Notes under the pieces: generated by a model
Databases searched by the model: none
Told to the model about the DNA's origin: nothing
Seen by the model: only the letters and a program-made list of their open reading frames with translations
Shown here: positions 33,102 through 38,703 of the stretch, piece after piece
Numbering within the stretch: position 1 is the first letter of the stretch
Layout: each line of letters begins with the position of its first letter
Origin: Lachnospiraceae bacterium
Lineage (GTDB): Bacteria; Bacillota; Clostridia; Lachnospirales; Lachnospiraceae
Assembly (NCBI GenBank): GCA_015057085.1
Contig: SVFB01000067.1
Span: forward strand, 1-38,703
Direction of reading: 5' to 3'
DNA: 38,703 nt
Made by a program: the position numbers and the translations under genes

Positions 33102-36100
33102 ATGAGAAGGTTAAACAAATGGGTTAGTATTATGTTAGGGCTATCGATGGTATTCTCCGGAACAGTACGACTGGGGAATGAGACTACGTTTGCCCAAGGG
33201 GTTTTTGATCGTGCATCAGATGGTCGTCCGATTTTTACAGGAAATCCGGATGACCTGGATGCATTTGTGGATTTGATTTTAGATGATATGACACTGGAAG
33301 AAAAGGCAATCTATGCAGTACATCGCTATTCAGAAGGCGGGTTGACCTTAGAAAGAGGGTATACGCTTCCGAGTGGTAAAGGAGAAGTGGATGCCGTGCA
33401 AGGTGTCTATACGGATTTCCCGACAATGCAGGCCTTAGGTCAAAGCTGGGATACAGAATTGATTAAAGAGGTTGGAACTGCAATCGGAAATGAGAGACGT
33501 GGCGAAGTTGCAAATTACGATGGAATGACAATGATGTATTCGGCAGAAGCCGATATCAGAGTCAATCCGTTGGCAGGACGATTTGAGGAAGGATTTTCTG
33601 AAGATCCGGGAATGGTAGGCGATATGGTTTCTGCCATGGGCGATGGAATTACAGGAAACGGAGCTTCCGGAAATGAAGACGGTTTTTGGCTTAAAGTCGG
33701 ATTGGGAACAAAGCATTATGCAAATTATGCTGCGGAATTTTACAGAAATTACGGAAGCAGCTATAACAGCATCCGAGGGTTAAGAGAATTCGCTTTGCCG
33801 GGATTTTTGACTGCGGCAGAAAACGGAAGCATTACAGGTGTGATGACTTCATATGGCCGTTTGAATGGAATTCCTGCTGCTGCATCCGGTGAAATTGAAT
33901 TAATCAATGATGCGGCGCCATACAGCTTATGGAATGTTTCAGACTTTATAGGAGATTATTCATTATATGGCTCATGCGGAAATGGGTTTGATGCAACCTA
34001 TTCTCCGGATCGTGCACATGCAGCGGCACTTTTATTACTGAGCGGTTCAACAGAAAACTGCATCGGTGGGACAGCTGCAAATGGCGGTACTGCTGATGAT
34101 ATCAGTGAATCATCCTGGGGAACACCGGATACTTATATCACACCATCTGCAATTGTAGAAGCTGTGGAAAAAGGTATCTGGGGTGTAACTGAGGACGATC
34201 TGGATAACTGTATTCGTGGATTACTGGAATTATTCGTAAGAACAGGTTGCTTTAATGCAGATGAAGATGGAGACGGAAAACCTGATGGTTATGTATTTGC
34301 AGATTTGGCGCAAGGCGAGAGCACAAGTGGTTCCTACACTGATGTGGCATTGGAATCGGCAGAGGCCTCTTTGGTACTGTTAAAGAATCAGAACCTATTG
34401 CCATTAGATGCAGATTCATTTGATGAGGACAATCCGCTTGTCTTATCAGGTGCATTTGCGGATGCTCGCTTTAAGACCGTATATTCGACAGCTACTCCAA
34501 ATGTAGAGAATGCAGGTCAGACTCCATTGACAGCGATTCAGGAGTATCTTGGAGAAGAAAATGTTTGCTTTGAAAACGGAAATAAGATTGTCGCAATTCA
34601 AACAAATGATGGAAAATACATTGCTGTGGATGCAGATGGAAGTCTGTCTGTGAAGTCAGAAATGGATGACTCATGCAAATTCGAATTGTATTCGTGGGGA
34701 CAGGATGCATATAGCTTCAAATCTGTATCAAACGGGAAATGGTTAAACCGTAAAAGCGAGCAGCAGTGGCAGATTTGGCAGTATGTAACGGTTTATACAG
34801 ATGAGTTGGAATGCACCGGAGAAGAACGCTTAGATGTCGGCGGTGAATGGAACGCAGATGGCACTGCTATCACAAGCACGATGCCGGAGCGCTTCCGAAT
34901 CGAAGATTTAGATGATGAAATCTCTATTGTGGCAGGTACTTACGAAGAAACATTCAGCGGCGGATATGAAACTGCATATTATGATGATGGAATGCGATTC
35001 TCGTACAGCGATAGTAGCGTTAGCGCATCTGCATCAACTTTAAACAGTATAACGGATGCAGAGAAGTTCCAGCTTGTTGTTTGTGAAAACGCGGGAGATT
35101 CTGTTTCTACAGATGGTGAGTACGCAGTTGTGGTTGTCGGAATTCCTTCTCAGCATAGTATGGGCGAAGGCGCTGACAGATCAAGTTTGGCCATGGGCAG
35201 TGAACAGTATGAGCTTGTTGAAGCTGTGGGTGAACAATATCCGGGCAAGACGATTGTTGTCGTAAAAAGCAATGCGTCTGTTTTAATGGAAGAAATCGAA
35301 AATAATGACAATATCGGAGCGATTATTTATGCTCCATACGGCGGACAGTATGATGGATATGCATTGGCAAGAGTGATATTTGGCGATGCAGCACCGACCG
35401 GTCATTTGACCTGCACCTGGTACGATTCGGACGAGGTACTTCCGGAGATTAGCGAATATTCTCTTCCGGAAGCAGGCATGACGGAAACCTATCTGCCGGC
35501 TGTATCTTTGGATCAGGTGGATCCAAGAATCACTGTAGATTATACAAACAATGATCCGATTGATACAGAACTGACCTATATGTATACCGATGATGATCAT
35601 GTGACCTATCCATTTGGACATGGTCTGACTTATGCAGATGTAGATCTCTCATTATTGTATGCAGATGGTCAAATGAAAAAGAATCAGAATTATACGGTGA
35701 AAGCTCTGGCTGTGAACAATTCGGATGTTCCGGCAACTCAGGTTGTGCAGGTATATGCGACACCTCAGAATAGCGCTTATGGTGATGCGGCCTTTGACAA
35801 GAAACTGATAGGTTACAAGAAGGTTCAGTTAAATCCGTATCAGGCGAAAGAGGTAAGAATTACCTGTGATATCGATTGCTTGAAAGTGTTTGATGTGAAT
35901 CGCCAGACGAATGTGTTAGAAAGCGGATATTATAATATCTCAGTTGGTTTATCAAGCAGAGATTTGAATGGAAATCAAAGAATCAGAGCAATCGGAGATA
36001 CCATTGGTTCCTTAGACACAAGCGAAGCAATCAACTTATATGAGCATACATTTGCTTCTGAAAATATAACATATCGCGAAGCTTCTAAGGCAAATACTGC

Positions 36101-36476
36101 ACTTTATGAGGGCGCGTATTATGCGTTAATGTCAAAGGAAGCGGGCGCATATGCTGCAATTTGCAAGGTTGATATGACTGGAATCACCGGTATTTCTGCA
36201 GAGGTGGCCTCATGCAAAGATGATGTTTCTATCGAGGTGAGAGTTGGATCTGAAACGGGAACCGTCATTGCTACAATTTCAGCTGATGACACCGGAAGCA
36301 TTACAATACCTGTAACTTATACAGGTGATTATGAGCAGGATGATGTGAAGAATGTCACAGAGATGCAATATGAAGATGTAACTGCATCGGTTACTTCTAC
36401 AAGAGGTACAAAAGATTTGTATTTCGTATTCAGCGATAAAGATGTGCGCATAAAATCAGTGCAATTTACACGCTAA
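33102..36476 (+). CDS. Secreted modular GH3 glycoside hydrolase
   Basis: A 1124-residue exo-glycosidase with a signal peptide ending near residue 31 (TTFA). The GH3 core keeps the Lys204-His205 pair (GTKHYANYA) and the putative nucleophile Asp281 in WNVSDFIGD. A calcium-loop-like NADEDGDGKPDGY (386-398) precedes the second GH3 domain. In the place where PA14 is often inserted, about 492-620 looks beta-trefoil or fascin-like (VAIQTNDGKYIAVDADGSLSV...SVSNGKWLNR). A C-terminal FN3-like region and a CBM6-like end (about 1010-1124) follow. It is the last gene of the sugar-importer operon and probably releases sugars outside for that importer (beta-glucoside or beta-xyloside by family; exact substrate unknown). 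Confidence 0.88.
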   Translation: MRRLNKWVSIMLGLSMVFSGTVRLGNETTFAQGVFDRASDGRPIFTGNPDDLDAFVDLILDDMTLEEKAIYAVHRYSEGGLTLERGYTLPSGKGEVDAVQGVYTDFPTMQALGQSWDTELIKEVGTAIGNERRGEVANYDGMTMMYSAEADIRVNPLAGRFEEGFSEDPGMVGDMVSAMGDGITGNGASGNEDGFWLKVGLGTKHYANYAAEFYRNYGSSYNSIRGLREFALPGFLTAAENGSITGVMTSYGRLNGIPAAASGEIELINDAAPYSLWNVSDFIGDYSLYGSCGNGFDATYSPDRAHAAALLLLSGSTENCIGGTAANGGTADDISESSWGTPDTYITPSAIVEAVEKGIWGVTEDDLDNCIRGLLELFVRTGCFNADEDGDGKPDGYVFADLAQGESTSGSYTDVALESAEASLVLLKNQNLLPLDADSFDEDNPLVLSGAFADARFKTVYSTATPNVENAGQTPLTAIQEYLGEENVCFENGNKIVAIQTNDGKYIAVDADGSLSVKSEMDDSCKFELYSWGQDAYSFKSVSNGKWLNRKSEQQWQIWQYVTVYTDELECTGEERLDVGGEWNADGTAITSTMPERFRIEDLDDEISIVAGTYEETFSGGYETAYYDDGMRFSYSDSSVSASASTLNSITDAEKFQLVVCENAGDSVSTDGEYAVVVVGIPSQHSMGEGADRSSLAMGSEQYELVEAVGEQYPGKTIVVVKSNASVLMEEIENNDNIGAIIYAPYGGQYDGYALARVIFGDAAPTGHLTCTWYDSDEVLPEISEYSLPEAGMTETYLPAVSLDQVDPRITVDYTNNDPIDTELTYMYTDDDHVTYPFGHGLTYADVDLSLLYADGQMKKNQNYTVKALAVNNSDVPATQVVQVYATPQNSAYGDAAFDKKLIGYKKVQLNPYQAKEVRITCDIDCLKVFDVNRQTNVLESGYYNISVGLSSRDLNGNQRIRAIGDTIGSLDTSEAINLYEHTFASENITYREASKANTALYEGAYYALMSKEAGAYAAICKVDMTGITGISAEVASCKDDVSIEVRVGSETGTVIATISADDTGSITIPVTYTGDYEQDDVKNVTEMQYEDVTASVTSTRGTKDLYFVFSDKDVRIKSVQFTR

Positions 36477-36485
36477 AAGATTTGT

Positions 36486-36532
36486 AAAGAAAAAGAACTT
36501 TGGTCATTCACTGACCAAAGCTCTTTTTCTTT
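36486..36532. terminator. Bidirectional terminator between GH3 and amidase genes
   Basis: Stem tttggtca / tgaccaaa flanked by complementary A-rich (aaagaaaaag) and T-rich (ctttttcttt) arms. It can end both the plus-strand GH3 transcript and the minus-strand amidase transcript. Confidence 0.92.
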
Positions 36533-36556
36533 GTTCTTATATTTGTTCTTTTTATC

Positions 36557-37468
36557 TTATTGTTTTTGTAAGTATGTTTCGATTCCGCTTACGATTCCGG
36601 CCACCATTTTTTCTTGATATTCCTTGGTTTGCATCAGTCGATCCTCATCAGGATTTGACATATAACCCATTTCCAGGATGGTGGTTGGAACTTCGCACCA
36701 ATTGATTCCGGTCATAGTATCGGTTTCCCAAATATCCTGTTGCGTAGCACCGGTGGAAGCGATAAAACCATCTAAAACACATTCGGATAAGCTGCGACAG
36801 TTGGCATAAATATTGCCGTTATTAGGATTGTTTGGAGTTTGGCATATGGTAAATGCTCCAACTTTGGAGGAATCATCCACGCCATTTGCATGAATACGAA
36901 TAAATGCATCAGCATTGGCCTCGTTTGCAATCTGTGCGCGCTCCACATTGCTGATGTCCACATCATTCGTTGTGCGCGTCATAATAACGGTATATCCCTT
37001 TTCTTCCAAAGCATCTCGCAGCATAAGAGATACTGTAAGATTTAGTTCATATTCAGGTACGCCTGTGACACAACCTTCTGTTCCGGAGGAAACCTTTTTC
37101 TTCATCTCGGAAGATCCTGGCGCATTTGGCTCTAAATCGCTGTTTCCATGGCGCTGATGTCCCGGATCGATGACAATCACATAATCACTGTTTTGGGTTT
37201 TGTCTGATTGCGTATCAGTTTGATTTTGGGTCTCGGTTTCAGTCTCGGTTTCTGTTTCTGTTTCTATTTCGGACTGGGATTCCGTCTCGCTAACAGATTG
37301 AGTGTTGTTTGCGGTCGGTGTGTGTTGGGTTTCTATAGAATCATTTTCAGCACCGTTAGGACCGTACAAGAAAATCATAATTGTAGCTGCAATAGAAATC
37401 AAAAATAAAGCGATTAAACTTACGATGATTGGAATTGCAATGCCTGAAGAATGTTTATTTCTGCTCAT
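36557..37468 (-). CDS. N-acetylmuramoyl-L-alanine amidase (Amidase_3), membrane-anchored
   Basis: A 303-residue cell-wall amidase: N-terminal membrane segment (about 10-35), an acidic linker rich in Thr-Glu repeats (about 60-80), and an Amidase_3 domain with all zinc ligands, His102 in DPGHQ, Glu139 in PEYEL, and His191 in RIHANG, plus the catalytic Glu264 in ILEMGYMSN. It cleaves the bond between MurNAc and L-alanine of peptidoglycan during division, sporulation or lysis; which one cannot be said. GGAGG precedes the ATG. Monocistronic and divergent from the DUF4190-like gene. Confidence 0.93.
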   Translation of the reverse strand: MSRNKHSSGIAIPIIVSLIALFLISIAATIMIFLYGPNGAENDSIETQHTPTANNTQSVSETESQSEIETETETETETETQNQTDTQSDKTQNSDYVIVIDPGHQRHGNSDLEPNAPGSSEMKKKVSSGTEGCVTGVPEYELNLTVSLMLRDALEEKGYTVIMTRTTNDVDISNVERAQIANEANADAFIRIHANGVDDSSKVGAFTICQTPNNPNNGNIYANCRSLSECVLDGFIASTGATQQDIWETDTMTGINWCEVPTTILEMGYMSNPDEDRLMQTKEYQEKMVAGIVSGIETYLQKQ

Positions 37469-37489
37469 ATCAAACCTCCGTTATATTCT

Positions 37490-37518
37490 ATTATAGCGGT
37501 TCATAGGTGGAATATCAT
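37490..37518 (-). promoter_or_regulatory. Promoter of the amidase gene
   Basis: Minus strand: ATGATA, 17-base spacer, perfect TATAAT (plus 37490-37495), followed by GGAGG 8 bases before ATG. Confidence 0.55.
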
Positions 37519-37569
37519 TAAGGAATTCTTAATTCTTATTTAGGATTCGCAATGTGACCTTAGAAGACA

Positions 37570-37598
37570 TTGCATGGAAACTAAGGATGTGGTATAAA
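37570..37598 (+). promoter_or_regulatory. Probable promoter of the DUF4190-like gene
   Basis: TTGCAT at 37570-37575, 17-base spacer, TATAAA at 37593-37598, 45 bases before the ATG at 37644. Confidence 0.45.
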
Positions 37599-37643
37599 AG
37601 TTTTAACAAAAAATCTTGCATGATAAATTTGGAGGAAAGAAAA

Positions 37644-38210
37644 ATGAGTGAAGAGCAGCAGAAATTTGATCAGGCATCCGGGGAGAATAACCAGCCGTAT
37701 CAAAACTCATCAATGTATAATCAGCAAACAGGCGGATATCAACAGCCTGGTGGCTATCAGCAACCTGGCGGTTACCAGCAGTACGGTGGCTATCAGCAGC
37801 CATATTACGGACAGGCACAGCAGCAGGATCTGTCGACTGGATTCGGTGTTGCAGCTATGATTCTTGGTATTGTTTCCATTGTGTTATTCTTTAGTGGAGT
37901 TAATATCGTTTGCGGAATCCTGGCAATTGTATTTGGCGCCATTCAGATGGGAAAACAAAAGGGGCACAAATCAGCTATGGCCGGAATTATTTGTGGTGGA
38001 ATCGGGATTTTCTTATCGATTCTGTTCTTTATCGCCGCAATTATTGGATTGATTGGTTTTGCGACATATAGCATTTCCGATGGAAATAACAAACATTTCG
38101 AAGTCGAATTCGGGGACAGCCACTTTGAGTGGGATGGAAATCTTTCCGATTTATTTGATGACAATACGGAAGATGAATCCGACATGTATTTCGATGATGA
38201 CACATTCTAA
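37644..38210 (+). CDS. DUF4190-like small membrane protein with GYQQP repeats
   Basis: A 188-residue protein of unknown function. Residues 1-55 are low complexity, with a run of GGYQQ repeats encoded by tandem 18-bp units (about 37732-37803), followed by two hydrophobic hairpins (VAAMILGIVSIVLFF ... VCGILAIVFGAIQMG and AMAGIICGGIGIFLSILFFIAAIIGLIG), as in DUF4190 proteins, and a strongly acidic C-terminal tail (DLFDDNTEDESDMYFDDDTF in character). The ATG at 37644 is preferred over 37554 because GGAGG (37631-37635) precedes it. Single gene with its own promoter and terminator. Confidence 0.8.
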   Translation: MSEEQQKFDQASGENNQPYQNSSMYNQQTGGYQQPGGYQQPGGYQQYGGYQQPYYGQAQQQDLSTGFGVAAMILGIVSIVLFFSGVNIVCGILAIVFGAIQMGKQKGHKSAMAGIICGGIGIFLSILFFIAAIIGLIGFATYSISDGNNKHFEVEFGDSHFEWDGNLSDLFDDNTEDESDMYFDDDTF

Positions 38211-38236
38211 AAAAGAGTCCTTGCGACTCTTTTTTT
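38208..38236 (+). terminator. Terminator after the DUF4190-like gene
   Basis: Stem aaaagagtc / gactctttt with loop cttgc and a following T run, beginning at the stop codon. Confidence 0.9.
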
Positions 38237-38239
38237 GCT

Positions 38240-38703
38240 CTAAATCCCATGCCACTCCCCCCATCCACACCGTATCCTTCGCCCATCACCCGTACAGGCG
38301 CCGCCCTTTTCAACCACGGATTTTGTGCAACCACAGCCGGCTTGCTCTTCCTGCACAAGGTCTCTCTACGCTAATTGCACCACCGTGTTTTGCTTTTTTC
38401 AATACCGAATTTTCCCCGAGGTATCCGGATCGCTATTTCTAGCCGCCTCGCAGGCAAAAGTCCACATCCTCAATACTTTCATCAGCAACAGGTCTCCGCA
38501 CTCCTTCGCTTGTGCAGGCTCCACTACTTCCTCAGTACGGATTTTGGCAACCACAGCCACATCCCTCTTCCCGCACAAAATCGGGGCTCGCTGCGCAAAA
38601 AATTGCCCAAGCAAGTGTTTCGCTTCTAACACCGAATTTTTCTCCGGGTCACGAGGGCGCTATTTCTTACTGCCTCGAATGACATATCACCCGTGCTCAG
38701 CTA
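38240..38703. repeat. Diverged tandem repeat, period about 221 bases, running off the window
   Basis: acggattttgtgcaaccaca at 38316 recurs as acggattttggcaaccacag at 38537, and the following blocks stay in order: ctcttcc.gcacaa, gtgttt.gctt, ccgaatttt...ccg, gcgctatttct or cgctatttct, and gcctcg (38442-38450 and 38671-38677). The last bases (atcacccgt at 38687) match 38285-38293, so a third copy probably begins there. The DNA is C-rich on the plus strand and richer in GC than its neighbours. Short minus-strand ORFs here translate to similar AVVA-containing peptides in both copies, but none has an RBS or a complete gene; a repeat family or decayed coding repeat is more likely. Confidence 0.6.

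Noticed and set aside
37732-37803. Short regular repeats that might be CRISPR
   Set aside because: They are in-frame codon repeats for GGYQQP without unique spacers; the same applies to the 21-bp repeats at 13937-13987 and the Thr-Glu repeats at 37230-37270.
38041-38632. Minus-strand ORFs in the right-edge repeat
   Set aside because: They look alike between copies because the DNA is repeated, and lack start signals and family motifs; kept as a repeat feature, not as genes.

Overview
This window reads as a chromosomal stretch of a low-to-mid GC, Gram-positive Clostridia, most likely a motile, carbohydrate-using member of the Lachnospiraceae. The reasons are the tig-clpP-clpX-lon order, strong AGGAGG-type ribosome binding sites, a BTAD-type response regulator, YesMN-type two-component regulators, lipoprotein binding proteins of sugar ABC transporters, and GH3/GH13/GH78-type glycosidases. 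No rRNA, tRNA, phage or CRISPR locus was seen. The genus is not claimed.

Left part (1-9340): a large imperfect palindromic element cut by the window edge, then the proteostasis block tig, clpP, clpX, lon, followed by a cytoplasmic GH13 amylase coupled to a flavin reductase. A 109-bp MITE with perfect 14-bp terminal inverted repeats and an 8-bp target duplication sits between the flavin reductase and a crotonase. It belongs to the same family as the palindrome at the left edge.

Middle (9363-18204): a four-gene overlapping operon holds a lipoprotein derived from the CapA fold but lacking its metal-binding residues, a 7-TM LytS-like histidine kinase, a REC-BTAD response regulator, and mutY. Then come a secreted or membrane-anchored DNA/RNA endonuclease, glf plus a GT2 glycosyltransferase, and a convergent AraC regulator whose 3' coding end folds into the glycosyltransferase terminator.

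Right (18205-38703): AraC is divergent from a ribose/rhamnose-class ABC importer (ATPase, permease, binding protein, permease), a cytoplasmic GH78-like enzyme and a methyl-accepting chemotaxis protein, all in one apparent operon. Convergent to it, a YesN/YesM pair is divergent from a second sugar importer (CUT1 class without its own ATPase) ending in a secreted 1124-aa modular GH3 enzyme. A cell-wall amidase, a DUF4190-type membrane protein and a diverged ~221-bp repeat array close the window.

The best candidates for something undescribed are the CapA-like pseudoenzyme lipoprotein / 7-TM kinase / BTAD regulator module (a possible three-component sensor) and the palindromic MITE family. All promoters and operators are pattern-based inferences from the sequence alone.
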